A stretch of DNA of 64,000 nucleotides from Ptiloglossa arizonensis. Its lineage: Eukaryota > Arthropoda > Insecta > Hymenoptera > Colletidae. Position 1 is the stretch's first letter. Each line of letters begins with the position of its first letter. The notes below the pieces were generated by a model. That model was given only the letters and a program-made list of their open reading frames with translations, had not been told where the DNA came from and ran no database searches. The position numbers were made by a program, and so were the translations under genes. The DNA lies in the NCBI RefSeq assembly GCF_051014685.1, contig NC_135061.1:4512029-4576028 (forward strand), given 5' to 3'. Below are positions 23,728-38,600 of the stretch, piece after piece.

Positions 23728-26700
23728 TTAAAAATTATTACACTTATCACATTTTTGTTCCTGCAAACATATGTTCTCAGTTTTTTCTATCGAGATATGT
23801 TCGAGTAACCATAAACAAGCATTGATAACGTTATCGACTTCAGCTGGTCCTGATGCCAAAGGATGATTGTCTTCATAAAGAAGCAACCTATAACATGGTT
23901 ACTCCTAATATTTTGAGAACATATAAGCAACTTAATTCTATGAAAAATGGAAACTATAAAATTGTGTTTCTCCAATTAAAATGTACAATTAATGGTTAGA
24001 GTTTAATTATTCTACTTAAGAAACAGTGATATAGTTTGTACAGTATTTGACAAAAATGTTATTGCTAACTTAAACTTACTTTGTCTTAACATTGTTTGCT
24101 TTTAGACGTTGATACCACAGTTTTCCTTGAGATGGAGGTACACGTAAATCATTTGATCCAATACATAATAAAGTTGGAGCTTTGACTTTACCAACATGAA
24201 TGATTGGAGAACATTTAAACATTTTCACGAGCATTTCAATTTGATTTGATTCCGTCATTGGTGTGCTTTCATCATAAGAATAATTTACTTCAGCGGCACA
24301 CCTGGAATTTAATTTGCAACGAAATTTATAACTGGATTAAATATTTTACAGGACATGTTCAATTTTTTACATTAATACAATAAAATATTGTACTAAAAGT
24401 ATTTAGTTTATATCTCTGCATTAGTTGTTCTTTGCTTCTTATTATATTTTGTTCTACAATTACGCTTACACATCGTGATGGTATATAATTTTCTCTTCCT
24501 TACTCAGAGCATTGCGACTGCAATATAATTGAGATAATTTAGAACTATGAAAAATGTTTAAAAATACATTAATGTTTTACCAGTCTGGAATATCTGATAC
24601 TGTAAACATAGCAGCAATGTCGATTACAGGATTCCTCGCAACAATAACTTTGTACAAGTCCTAGAAAATAAATTCATTATACTTCAATATATGTTTAAGA
24701 AAAAAACTATTACATGAAATTTATACTCGAACATTATTTTTATTTTACCAATCCAATGAAAGGATAAAAACTTTTAGCTACAAATAACCATTTAACATAA
24801 ATAATTAATAATCAAAATATCGATTATTTTACGATCTTACCGGATATTGAGCACTTAAATGAGTTACTAAAAATCCACCATGAGAACCTCCAGTACATCC
24901 AACTTTTTCAGGATTTAACCACGGATACTTTCGTAAAGTCTCTTTTGTTGCAGTTACACAGTCTTTTACATCAGCATCCCCAACTCTTCCCTGAAGATAT
25001 TCAACATTTTTAGAACCCATTCCTGTTGAGCCACGATAATTGACTTGTACCACAGCTAAGCCTTAAATTAAAGATTATTAAGTATATTAAAATATTTAAA
25101 TAAATTGTTGAATAAAAATCTGCATAATTATATAGATGAATGTGTATTGAAGTTGAACATTTACCTGACAGTACAAACAAAACATAATCGAGTATAAAAA
25201 GGTTTGCATAATTAACATGAGGTCCACCATGTGGTACAATTACTAAAGGTACAGATTTGTCGTCCCCACCTTTTGGTCCAAAATAAATGAAGTTAAAATG
25301 TTCTAAAAATATTAGTAAGTTAAGTCATTTATTTAATATTTATAAAGTATGTATTATAATCCTAAGTTACTTACTAATTTCATCATCATTATCGTAATTA
25401 TATTCGGAAGGTTCATACATTAAATTTTCAGCACCAGGAATTGTCGCCGGAGTTGAAATTTTCCATCTTACAATGTCTCCAGCATTAATTATTTCTAGAT
25501 TAAACCTTCCTACTGTAAGAACAAAAGGTTCCATAAGAGATGATTCCGAAAATATGATAATGTCATTTTTCACGTCCAAAATGGTGAGACTACTTTTACC
25601 ATTCTGAATTTCGGTTATGGTTTTTGTCTCTGTAAGCAGTATATTTATTATTTATAATTACCAGAAAAAAAAGTAATTTGTAAAAACACATATATCCTTT
25701 CAAGCTTTTACTTGTGTCAATGATGTAGGAACGTGTATTATTTTGTTGGGGTGAACTTAAAAGTATGTACTGCGAATTGCTGCTCCAACATCGATGTGGT
25801 AAACGGCCATACAAACCATAAAATTGTTTGGAATTTTGAATAGATATACATGTCTGCACTATATCTACAAGCACATCAGCCTACATGGAACAAGACATTA
25901 TAAGTTCAAATGAAATAAACATTGTATCAATATTTCAATATGTAACTACCTCCAGATTATGAGAATCAAGGTCAAGATACATCAATCTGTGAGCATTGTG
26001 ATGCGCTCCACCAGCTGCTCTTTCTAGCCAAATTAGGTATTTTCCATCAGGACTAATTCTGGGGCAACGAACTGCGCATCCGTCGTTGGAGAGTTTTACT
26101 GAAAAATACACACATAATTGTGATAAAATAAGAATAGAAAATACAAAATTATATAGATGCAGAATGATTCTTACTGTAGTCTCCATCTTTTAGTAGAAAT
26201 ATCCAAGAAAGTCTATTAGTACATGCAACAAGACCTAAATGTCTTGGTTCGTGGTTCCATGCTACACCAATGACTTCTTCATCATTTTTTGTCCACAATA
26301 CTTGAGCAGGTGAAAGTTCATCTGGTATACCTGAGAGAGTTGAAATTGTGTCTGTTGTCGTATCAAGGATTGCGACAACAGGACGATGTTTACCTACCAA
26401 TTGTTCTCCCCAATTAGGTTTGTAAATGTACTCGTTACCCTGTTTCAAAGATTTTATTTCTAAAGTTTAAAATATTTTTACTCCGTTAAAAAAACAATGT
26501 ATCTTACCACTGATACTTCATCTTCCTCCTTCGTTTCTTTTTCTTTTTTATTAAGAGGTTTTTGCTTATAAAACGGTTCTGACTTTGGAAGTTTCTTTTC
26601 TGCAATGTACAAAACCTTTGTCTTATTTGGAGACCATTCGAATGAAGCAAACTCAGCTGTTAATAAAATAAGGACATAGAAGTTTTTGAGAAATAGTTTC

Positions 26701-27398
26701 CAATTGTTGGATAAATATTAAATTTGTAAAACTTTTGAACTTATAAATAATTACAATCTGTGTATACATCTCCATGTACATCTAAAGCAGCTAAGTCATA
26801 ATCTTTCACAAGTCTTTGTTTATCCCAGATTTCGATAAATTGTTTCGAGGTGTTCTCAATTGTAACCTGCCTTAATACAGCTCTACGTTGTCCATCTTCA
26901 GTGGATGCCGACAAAAGTCTTTGACAAAATAAATTAATATTTGTTATACTAATGTATACCATATGTATTATAAACATAATAAATTTTACTTTCAAGGTGG
27001 ATATGTAACATACTCTGTTGTAACATCAATAGGAAAATTTTCAGACAAAGGCTGCAGTTCAGAATCTAAAATGTGATTTTGACAAAATTTTTGGTTTGTT
27101 TTTCTTTCTAAATTTCTTTGCGACCATGAACTTAAAATCAATATTCCATTATTAGTTGCTCTAAGAATCTTTGCACCACTCAATGATGGATTTTGTGCCA
27201 CTGTTCTGTACAAATTGACAATTTTCTCTATCTATAAAAAGTGATATATTTATTACGTTTAAGTTATTGTTAGAATGTTGAATATTATAAAATAAAAATT
27301 ATTATTAGAATATTTAAAAAGATTATATTCTACAAATATTTACAAAAAAGTAGAATAGTATATTTAATTTTCAATTTTCATACCTGGTTTAATGCCAT
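23728..27398 (-). CDS. APEH: Acylamino-acid-releasing enzyme (acylaminoacyl peptidase)
   Basis: A cytosolic serine peptidase of family S9C that removes N-acylated amino acids from blocked peptides. Thirteen exons in transcript order: 27398-27384, 27231-27014, 26918-26755, 26656-26508, 26439-26175, 26098-25950, 25880-25712, 25629-25375, 25302-25165, 25061-24841, 24660-24581, 24301-24080 and 23887-23728. The product is 734 residues (human 732). The N-terminal half is the seven-bladed propeller (e.g. NWGEQLVGKHRP, NHEPRHLGLVACTNR); the C-terminal half is the alpha/beta hydrolase. The catalytic triad is visible: Ser567 in GGSHGGF, Asp659 in SNDLRVP, His690 in EDNHPL. Oxyanion-region motifs PHGGPH and VNYRGSTGMG are intact. 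Exon 1 codes only five residues (MALNQ). Exon 2 ends ACAGA|GTATGT, restoring TTELLS at the junction. It lies tail-to-tail with the CUB-LDLa gene and has a DRE-type motif 413 bp upstream. Confidence 0.96.
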
Positions 27399-29617
27399 TT
27401 TGTATAGAGATGTCTTTTTACGATGTTCTCAGATTCTGTTATCAAAATATAACGAATATGCTGCAAAAATAGTTCAAATCTTGATAAGAATCAGACATTG
27501 ATAAGATGGGTAAATAACAAATTATGTTCAAAATTCATGTGAATATTACGTACGTTACCTTATTGTTCATAAACAATAATTCGTAAAAAAAAGCTGACTT
27601 TCTATTAATAATTATAGAGTTTCACTAAAAGGATGTTATTGTTTTAAGATCGAATTAAGGTTACTTTTTGTAGTTACATACTTATGTTGGATATCCTTTT
27701 TTTTAAATACATTTGTTACAACTGCTACTCTGATGAAGATACTGATTATTTGCACAGTAAAAATATAAAATTGAACAAATTATGCCAGCTTTTATTATTT
27801 TATGTTAAAGTATCGATAAGACTGTATTGACACGATAATTCATTGAACGATATATGCTTTATTTGTGTACTAGAATAATCTCTACATTTATAAATAATAA
27901 TGTTTGTAAACTTATTTAGAAAGTATTATACGTTGAACAATAATTGCTGGAAAATAATAGCTATTTTTGTAATTTAAAATTTAAAATCGTTAAGTTGGTA
28001 ACAACGTTCAAAAAAAATGTTTCGCCATCAGCGCTAATTTTGAATATGTTTGATCGAATGTTCAAGAATTTATTTATTTAGGAAAACATCACTATGTTAG
28101 TTTATATTTTAGAACTTTATAATATTAAAATATAAAATTCTAAAGTATATAACCACGGTATCAATCTTTTAAAGCAGTCCTTTATTTTACATCAATTTCC
28201 AATACTTATCACAATATCAATACAACACTACTGTAATTTTATCTTACCAGTTAAACAAAGTGTGTAAAAAAACTATTGCAACAAAAAGAAAATTTATTTA
28301 CAATCTATAATTTTACAGGCGTATCTAAGATACATTTATGACTCTTCGTATTACGTATGTACAGTTCGCAACAATGACACGTGGTCTTAATAACTTCAGC
28401 ATAAAGCACATCTAAAAAATGCTTATAAAAATAATTTAAAATCGCTTTGTACCATAATGAGAAAACCTTTTTATCTACTCTGAATTAATACAAAATGAAA
28501 TACTATGAACGTGTGTATAAAAAATATATATACTTCGTCTTTCTAACTCTTCTCCGATGTTGTATTAGAATCGTAATGAACGTATGAAAAGGTACATGAA
28601 TTTTATCATATAGTTTAAAATATTATTCACTCAAATGTCTTTTAAGCTAATTCTCGTTTCCCAAAATATTAGGTACTATACGTTCTAAAGATTTGAAACT
28701 GAATTTTCGACGTATTACTAAATTTTAATTATATAAACGATACAGTTAATCAATCAAAAGTACTCGTCAAAGTTTCTCGACCAAAAGTATGTTGCGAAAT
28801 GTTTCTTTCTAAGAAAGTGCGCCAATCTTTACATTCTAAATTGAAATTATCGTATAAATTAATATACATACATATACAAATTATGTTTAATTGTACTTAT
28901 ACGAATATCAGTCGTGTGTTTGTTAAAACTCATTTATCGTTTGTCACGAATGTCCGAAATCTAATATCAAACGCCTACGAAACTAAAAAAAAAGAAAAAC
29001 GATTTTATAAAGTACCTATCTCCATTATCGATCATTCTTTTAACAATTCAAAATATATGATTCATGCTACGTAAAAGTACAATCGTTTAAACAATTAAAC
29101 ATGTGGAGTTTGACTTTTATAGGTTCAATTAACATCGTCCCTTTTAATATAAAATAGACTTTTATGTATGCGCAGATAAACGTTCGTAAATAATGCTCCA
29201 AGAAACGCAATTAGAAGTAATATCAAAATTTCTTAATAGTAAAACACACACGTAATAATATTATTATCGGTCACGTATTTAATGTGCTTATCAATGGACT
29301 TTGTTTTACATCTGCGATGTAAAAAAAAAAAGAGAAAAAAAAAATTGCAACACTCGTTCAACGCGTCGCGTTAGAATAGGATAAGATCTTAGAGGAATAC
29401 GATAAAATGTTTTACGGATAAAAGAAACTCTTTTTTTTTTCTTTTTTTTTTTAGCAAAATCAACAATTTCACGATGCGCAATGGCGACGCTAGTCAATCT
29501 ACGCGACATTCAGATCGACGAGTCCTATAATAATTAGTGAATCGAATCAAGGCAACCGTTTGTAACTCCATTAAGGTACAGAGGAGGATCGGCACTTTCG
29601 ATTCGCGATTTTCCCTC
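27399..29617. other. Spacer between APEH start and Swip-1 stop, largely 3' UTR-like
   Basis: Both flanking genes are on the minus strand. The part next to APEH is its promoter. The part up to 29617 probably holds the Swip-1 3' UTR. A 91-codon plus-strand frame at 28799-29074 has no recognisable content and is not called. Two A- and T-tracts lie near 29321-29345 and 29430-29452. Confidence 0.6.
27811..27818. promoter_or_regulatory. DRE-type palindrome TATCGATA upstream of APEH
   Basis: A single TATCGATA palindrome 413 bp upstream of the APEH ATG. It is the same motif seen in the Rab3GAP1/Mettl1 spacer. A role as housekeeping promoter element is inferred from Drosophila. Confidence 0.3.
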
Positions 29618-32600
29618 TCAATTGCCAAACAAAGCAGCTTTCTGCCTGAATTGCGCTCGCCTCGCTGCTTTTTCCTCCTCTTCTCGCTTTCGTTCCTCTT
29701 GCTCCATGCGGATTTCGTCCTCGAATTTGCTCGCCTTGCGTAGTTGCTCGATCTGTGAAAACAGTAATTGATGTACAGGAAACATTAATTGGCACGGATA
29801 CGCTTTCGCGAATCCTAAATCTATTATGCGCATGGGTACTTGAACAAAGTCATTCATAGTTTCATAGTTTCATAGTTTCACTCGTTCACAAATTCATTAG
29901 CGCGGTTCGTGCCGCGTGGGTCAGCGGTGACCCGCGGAGAATCCTCCTTTTCAAATTTCCTCGATATCTTGACTATCGAGAGCGTGGCGTCTTTCGCCAA
30001 TATTACGCGTAATGTAAATAAATATTTATCACACGTTAGTGTCTTACGATGGACAATTTAAAAAAAAAATTAAACGGTTGTGTTTCGATCGATCCAATAA
30101 AAGTCAATCAAAAGTCGATCGCATCGAGCCAATAAAAAGTCAGTTAATTTTTGAATTAAATTAAAATTTAATTAAATTAGCCTTTTACTATTATCACGTG
30201 TTAATGTTCATCGTACCATAGGTCGCTTCAGGTCTCGTCAGAGATCCATAGATCCTTTTTTTTTTAAATCTGGTCGATGTTCTCGCTATCGAGGACATTC
30301 AGCCAGGACTATCGTTGACTCACGGAGGCTATTTCTTTTAATCGTTTTGATATTTTACCACCGAGAACGGTTTTCACCATTACCACGCGTAACATAAATA
30401 TTTGTCGTGTGGTGAGCCATTACCGAGTCACCGAAGGAGTTTGCATCGGTTGATATTTTTATCATCGAGAGTGGTGTTACTCGTGGTTCTTACGAGCAGT
30501 GAGTTTATCGTATCCACGGAGTGTCCGTGTAGTCCACGTTGGAAATTTTGGTTCCCCGAAACTGGTTCCGCGGTTAAAAGTAATTTCCAGCTACACGAAA
30601 GAATTTATACCTTGGCTTCGAAGAAGTGTTTGGCCCCTGTGACTCCCACCTCGTCCACGTCGACTTCTGTGAGACGAGCTAGCTGGCCCAACCCAGAATC
30701 CTGTTCTAATTCACCGGCATGCGCCTTGCGGTAGATCAGTAGAAACTGTAACAAACCAGAAACCATACGTGTCAACGGATAAGATTGAACGATCAAGGCT
30801 TACGGAACTGTTCCATCGAGTCGTGAGATTGTCGATTGCCATTTCACTTCCGTTTCGACGGTTGTGCGAGTAACAATGAAAGTAAAATATCGAGAGGAGG
30901 GGTGGGAGGGGATAGACTTACCATTTATTTCCTGTTATACCGATCTACAGTATAATAATACCGTAAAAGGAAATACTGTGCAAAAATGATCGCAAAATCT
31001 TTGAAAAGGAACCAACAATATTCTGTACACGAATAGTAACTTGTACGAAGACGGTTCATTGTCTACAGAGTAATGACTCGTTTCAAGATGGAAGTTTCGA
31101 ACAGAATTTAAACTGAATCATCGTTCGCCACTGTTTACGTTTCTTCAGCTTGAACGACCGACAGTTGTGCAATTAACAACTCGGGTTCAAACTTCAAAGT
31201 GATTCACCAAGCAGCGGGCAGATCGACGCGGTAGCTGCTAATGAAAACTAAAAACTTTTGCGTTTGTGTTTTCGCGCGAGTACCTGTTGTCGAGTGATTG
31301 GCGAGATTTTCCCGATGAAAATAATACCAAACACGACCAAATTTCGACCACTCTTTGGTCCTGTGTGCGTTGTGAGAATCGTTTTTGAAAAATTTTCAGC
31401 TACGATTAAGAATAGAAGCAATCAGTCGTTAATTACTAATTACCGATCGGTAAGTGAAACATTTCGATTCTCAAAAATTCACCGAAACGAAACGGTCGCG
31501 GCTTGATCGATCGGTCGAGCATCGAGCCAGTTGAAAATCATTTGAAATGTCTGATCTCAATTAATGACACGATGACTAAGAGGAAGGTGAGTGGTGGTCA
31601 CTATACCGAGTTCAGCGACGCGATGAATCACGGTGATCCGTGAACAGCCGACCGATCGCATGCATGCAGATCGAACGCTTTGTTCGCGAACCACGAAAAG
31701 TCACGTAGGAATGCACGGTCATGCATTTGCATCAAGTCCGAGGACTTTCCTTTGGTGCACACGCGTGTCTTCGCATTTGCGATTTATCCTTTCTCGAACA
31801 ACGGGCAAACATTGTGGTTTCCAGCGAAAGTTTCCCTATGGCGCCAACGCGAACGCTTCGTGCTCTCGAATTTTTCAACGATCATTTTTCACCTAGATGC
31901 AAATTACCGCGGAATAAATAGCCGCTTGTTTAACCCTTTGGACTCGAGAGGAGATCCACCGAAATTCGGTGTACCATTTTCTAGCCGGGAAAGCTTCGTG
32001 GTTTGGATTTAAATATCACGTTTTTGTAGAGTGTGAACACACGTATTCGAAGTGTATAAAAATGTTCCATTACGGATTCATTTTACGACTTAAAGGATTT
32101 TCTCGAGGCGTCGGTTTCCGGTTGCGAAGACGCCTCGAGTGTAAAGGGTTAAAAGAAGTGTATATTGTAAGGAGGCAATACCGAAAAAATGTAATTCTAC
32201 GTGGAAGGTTTCTGAAGTGTCTCTAACGAATGACTATAGTAGAAGCAAAAAATGTAGTTACTTTTGTCATGAATTTAAATTTTTATATCGGGAAAACTAA
32301 GATTTATTAATGTAAAATGCTTATTATAATTTTGTTTGAAAGTACATAAGTGAAATATGAATTAATTATATTTCTATACATTTGGTATTGGGAAATTATT
32401 ACAAATTGTGCAACATTGGATCTATTTTCATCAGTAGAAATAATTGACGCAAAACTAAACTTATAACTGTAATAGTAATAAAAAAGGATGCAAAGAATAA
32501 TAACATATGTATAAACAAATGAATTCTTATTACATACAAATATATTTACATGAAAAATTATTTAAAATACTACATCTAAGACACATTAGTTTTATTCAAT

Positions 32601-35600
32601 TCCTTTATGTTCTTCTCCAATTTGCATTGATGAGTGTAGCTAAACATTTTTCTATGCTTGGAAGTAACCGCTGTTAAGAAACCTAATAATTGAATTAAAA
32701 TCGATAAAAAATAAAAACAGTACCCTTTGGCATAGAGTAGCAATAAAAACTTAAAGAATTTTCTCGAGGCGTGAGTTTCTGGTAGCAAAGAAGCCTCAAG
32801 TGCAAAGGGTTAACCCTAGAGTGGTCTGACTAAAAAGTGTAACATGATTGGTCCGACAAAGTCTGCCCAAAGAAAAAAGTAACTTTTTACAAATACGAGC
32901 AATGTTCCTTTTTTTTTTCTCTATCGATATTTTGCGATTTGTAGAAGAACAAGCAGAAACAATGCATTGAGTGGAAAAAATACATTACGAGTATTTACTA
33001 GTTCCTTTGCAACGTAATTTTATCTGTTTACCGACACTGCATCTGTGCATAGTGCATAATTGTATTTTGATCGGGGCTACGGTTAAAAAATGCTCGAACA
33101 TTGGGAACTATCCGTGATTGGTATTCCTTTTCCAGAGAAATATTTTCAAACTACTCGAAGCACATTTATGGCGTACTTCACTTAAATAGAACACCATTGA
33201 CCCCCACGAGTGTGCACACACGGAGAATAAACACCGAGCATCGTCAAACAGCTTGCGCGCGAGTTTCACGCTAAACACCCCAGGGGCCGAACTATTTTTA
33301 CAAAGGATACATGGCACGTGCGTTCACGCATTAAACGTCGCGGACGACAAGCAAAAATAAAACATTTTAATTGTCCTTCGGTAAAGCTGGATCGTCATAT
33401 CGGGAAATTAGTCGACGATTTGGAACGATACGTCACTTTTTCGGGAAACAAATATTTTCCAGTATTTAACAAGTTTTCCAATACTTGTCGTTATTTTAAA
33501 TTTTTATTTTAAATTTTATTTTAAATATTTTAACCCTTAATGGACCAATGCAGCCATGCAAGTGACGTGGCAATTTTTCTTATCGGATCATTTAATACAC
33601 TTTATCATTTTTATTATTTACATATTTACAATTAACGTGATAAGTATTGTGCCAGGTCATTTCTGCGAATTTGTTTCCGTTTGTTATCTACGTTACGGTA
33701 TCTTTTGTTACGTGGATTTTTGTGCTCTTCGCGTGCATTCAATCTCGTTTCGATTTTCTAAGAAAACGTGCGCGTTCGCACAGTTGAGTTTATTATATTT
33801 TAATTTGTCGATAGAACCGTAAAATGTGACCGCAAACTGTGGAAGGAAAATAGACTTCTTCTTTGGATGTTGCATCATATTCAAAATAAATAATCAGAAA
33901 ATGCTTACTCTTGACCGAAAGAGTAAATTGTAATTAATACTCGATTAAGGATAAAATTTTACTTGGTAATAAAATTTGAATCTCTCTGCTGAATATAAGT
34001 GGACAACTATGTACACAACTGTATATTTATAAAATTTGTATATTATATATGTAACTCGTTGGTACTTAATTAAATAAATTACTACCATTAATTATAGCTA
34101 CTTTCGATTTAGTGAAAGAATAAAAAAGTTGGGTTTATTATATTTTAATTTGTCGATAGAAACGTAAAATATAATCGCAAATTGTGGAAGAAAAATAAAC
34201 TTCTTCTTTGGATGTTGAATCATATTCAAAATAAATAATCAAACTGTAATTAATACTCGATTAAGGATAAACCTTTACTTGGTAATAAAATTTGAATCTC
34301 TCTGCTGAATATAAGTGGACAACTATGTACACAACTGTATATTTATAAAATTTGTATATTATATATGTAACTCGTTGGTACATAATTAAATAAATTATTA
34401 CCATTAATTATAGCTACTTTCGATTTAGTGAAAGAATAAAAAAAAGTTTTGCATAGAAAGTGAAACGAAACGAGACAAAATGGGCCGTCGAACTCTGCTC
34501 ATCCAGTGAAATTATAACGAGCGAACGAAAGTATTCATCGTCGTGGCGATTTCCGGTAAAATGGAATGGTTACGCGAACAAAACTATTTCCTGCTTTTTA
34601 TTAGAAGGTTCATGCGGAGGAAGGAGAAAATGCTCGGTGATCGCGTAGGATGGTTGAATTTTTTGGAAAATGAACGGTAATCAACACGTGAAATGGCCAA
34701 CCTCGCGGAAAGAAATGCGTCCATCGCCATCCTCGTCCACTTCCTGTATCATTGCCTTCAAACCGAGGTGAGTCTGTGGTGCACCTAACACCTCCATCAT
34801 GCGTTTCAGTTCGGACAGGTCGAGGTATCCATCGTGACCAGCGTCGAACCTGCAAGTAATCAATGCATCGATTAAATATAGCACGCGTAATGCGAAGATC
34901 TTATCGGTTATGGGCGATCATGACTTTTTTTAACATTTATAATGGATCCTGATTTTTTCGACATTTACAATCGATCCTAACTTTTTTCACATTTATAATG
35001 GCTCCTGATTTTTTCGACATTTACAATCGATCCTAACTTTTTTCACATTTATAATGGCTCCTGATTTTTTCGACATTTACAATCGATCTTAACTTTTTTA
35101 ACATTTATAATGGATCCTGACTTTTTCGACATTTACAATCGATCCTAACTTTTTTAACATTTATAATGGATCCTAACTTTTTTAACATTTATAATGGATC
35201 CTAACTTTTTTAACATTTATAATGGATCCTGACTTATTCGACATTTACAATCGATCCTAACTTTTTTAACATTTATAATGGATCCTGACTTTTTCGACAT
35301 TTACAATCGATCCGAAACTTTGTTAACATTTATAATACTGGGTTGTTCGGAACGTCATTTCGTTTTCCAAAATGGAGAATGTATAATTTAATCAAATGTT
35401 TGTACATTCTAAAAAGATCGTGTTTCATTTTCACCAAAAAACAAAAAAAACGAAATGACTTTCCGAACAACCCAATAGTTATATATTTTCAATATTTATA
35501 ATAGATATTGACTCCTTGATGTATTTATAATTCATAATAGATTTATAATAGATATTTACTCCTGATATTAATAGACTCCTTTGATACTTATAATAGATCC

Positions 35601-38600
35601 TGATTTTTTCAACATCAAGACTTTTATGTTACACATTAAAATGTTCATTAAACATCGTCCATGTGAGTTGAGTTTAAGACGAACTACAAGTCACGTTTAT
35701 TTAGTTCGATGTATAACGTAAACTATACACCTTTGTCGTAACCATACTACATAACACTGCTTCGCGCATTATAACAAATATACGATAGTTGAAACGTCGA
35801 ATTGATTGATAAATATTATTAAAACATTCTTTAATTTCGTAAAGGTGATATTTCGAATGGAATGTTCAGTACTTAAACGTAACTTTGAACAGATCGAACG
35901 AGATATCATAATGTAAACAATCATAGTTAGGCACCAGATAACGACCAGAATAATGACGCTGTTAGTTTGCGACAGGTCATAACATAAATAGAGTTACATC
36001 GATAAAGACGTTGTTCGATTCTTTTTCGAATATCTGCCATTTCATTGTTAGAATAATTAAGTGTCACGATGCAGAGACTAGTATCAAACTACATAATGTT
36101 ACTCCAATCGTTGTCTGTCGTCTATGACAGTTGATGTTGGTCTATTGTGTTTGAGCGGACTGGATTTATATTTGCAGTTAGGTCTTAATAACAGCATTCT
36201 AGTTGCATATCTCGTTTCTTACGCAATTATGTACATATTTCTTGCTTATTCGTTTTTATATCACGTATCTGTACTCTTATACTCGGGGAATAAAAACGTT
36301 GAATAAAGTATTTGGTTGTTCGGAAAGTCATATCGTTTTCCAAAATGGAGAATGTATAATTTAATCAAATATTTATACACTCTAAAGAAATCGTGTTTCA
36401 TTTTCACCAAAAATAAAAAACGAAACGACTATCCGAACAAACCAATAAAATAAATAACCGAACAGTTACGAAGATATTCCGTAAAAGTATATTTCTAATG
36501 AAAATAAACGTTTCTTATATTTGAACAGTTATATGGAAAATGAGATATCGATCGAACAACAATTTTGACGTGTATATCAAATATACGGGTATTATTACAG
36601 GAAATTGTTGATTTTCCATTTGTCTGCATTTGGTACCAAACAGACTTAAAACGTATACACCAATTTTTGTTCAGAGCGAATTGTTCAGTGACGTGAGCGA
36701 ATTCCGTCGAATACTTTACCGAACTCCCTGTATAAACATAACTGCTTATATCTCGAAAACGAAGTCTCAGATTGCAAACCGAAATTCGCTTGATCGATAA
36801 AACGAGTAGAAAGCTGCGAACGTTTAAAATAAAATCGTCGAACATTGAAAGAAGAAAAGTAAAGTCTCTATCTTAAAAAACGCGAATGAAATAAAATGAA
36901 CGTTAACACACGTGACGTTTCGCTGGAAATATAAATACCTCGTATTCGAACTTGTATTCGAAAACGATTGGCGCGTGATTATTTTCATCAGTGAAATACG
37001 CTCTCGAAATTGGACCCTCTTGCTTCAGAAACACCTCGTGTATTTACCACCGTCGCTGCGTTCTATTTCCGTTCCGTGTTCTCCAATAAAATAAGGTATC
37101 GTCCCGTTAGTTATCGAAATAAATAAATAAATATCTATAAAAGTTACGGTGTAAGGGTCGTTGCAATTCTAATTCCTAGGAGAGCTCGTTAGGGGAGTTA
37201 GACGCCGTAGAGACGTTAATAACGTTTCCCGCTGATATTCAACGTCAGTGGATGTTCTCGGGCGCAAGTCAATCGTAGAGAATTCCGAGATTCGATCTTA
37301 TCGAGTGATGCGCTTCGTTGAATCGACAGCCACGGTGAACGCGGTCGTAACACCCTGGAAAGCTATTCGCGAGGTGGCTAGCGGAATCGTTTACACGGAA
37401 AGTCGATTTCACGAGCTTCCGGTTTACAGACACACACAGCAACGCACCGTTGACATTTTCCGCGACTTTCGAAATCGGTGTAACGCCGATCGTTCTCACG
37501 TCCCCCCACCATTTCGATCTAAATTGCATTACACGTTAATTAAGAGCAACGAGTCACTCGATTGAAGCGTGGCAAACGCTTTCGTTTCCATTCATCGTAG
37601 GGAGATGCTTTTTAAAAATGCGGACAGACGTTCACCTGGACGCATTGTTCCCCGTACGGTGTTTGAAATTGTAGAAAAGAAGAAGAAAAAGAAAAAAAAC
37701 AGAAAGAAAAATCCGGGAGCAAGATTTTCACGGTTATTGAACCATTTGAATTTTAATCGAAGAAACCCGCAGCCGTGGATACACGCTACTAAGATGATTT
37801 CTTTGTAAGTGTTCCGGGAGTATCCGAGTGCTGTTAATTATTACTTTCGTTTTTCGATTGAAACTGTTGTTCGTTTCACAGTAGCCTGTTAGCAGCAATT
37901 CAGCGGTAGCGATGGCGTTCAGTTTTCACAAATGAGAACAAAATTAATATATTTATATTAATTAATTATAAATATATTATAATATAAATATATTATAATT
38001 ATAATTTTCTTCCCTCAATTTCTTGTCAACATTGTGCTTTACTCGTAACATATTTATCATTGTTCGTTTCGTTTCGATTGAACGTAATAAAAGATCGCAG
38101 AATTTAACGAACTTTTTATCTACAATGAAGCAGTTTTATATAAAAATCGAGTAACAAAGAGTTATCGATATTATTTAATCGAAAAAGTGATTTCTCATTA
38201 AACGGTACGAAATAAATTGCTTGATCGATGACGCATAAAAAGTTGAAATTGAAAATTATGAAATGGTTTCAATTGAATCACAATGTTCGAAACAGAAATG
38301 TTTCTAAAGGAACAGTTTTAATATGTATTAGAAATTGTAACGATTTAATTATACTCTGGAGAGCGTTTCAAAGTCTTTCTTTATCGAGAAGATATGGAAC
38401 ACTCTATTGTCCGTTCAACTCAAAGATAAAGTACAGGTAAACAAAATCACGTGACTCTGACAGGGCCGTATTGACGAGGGTCCCGAATATTCGTGTGCAG
38501 ATTTAGTAGAATTTCTACAAGTTATAATCCACGTACTTAAATAGCAAGATTATTCGTTCCTTTTGCACGATCTAGATTCCGTGAACAAAATTTAACGAAC

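Noticed and set aside
26992..27030. A frameshift or U12-type AT-AC intron in APEH after exon 2
   Set aside because: Placing the donor one base earlier (ACAGA|GTATGT) gives a normal GT-AG intron and the expected TTELLS.
28799..29074. 91-codon plus-strand frame
   Set aside because: Low-complexity, Lys/Ile-rich translation of AT-rich DNA, probably antisense to the Swip-1 3' UTR.
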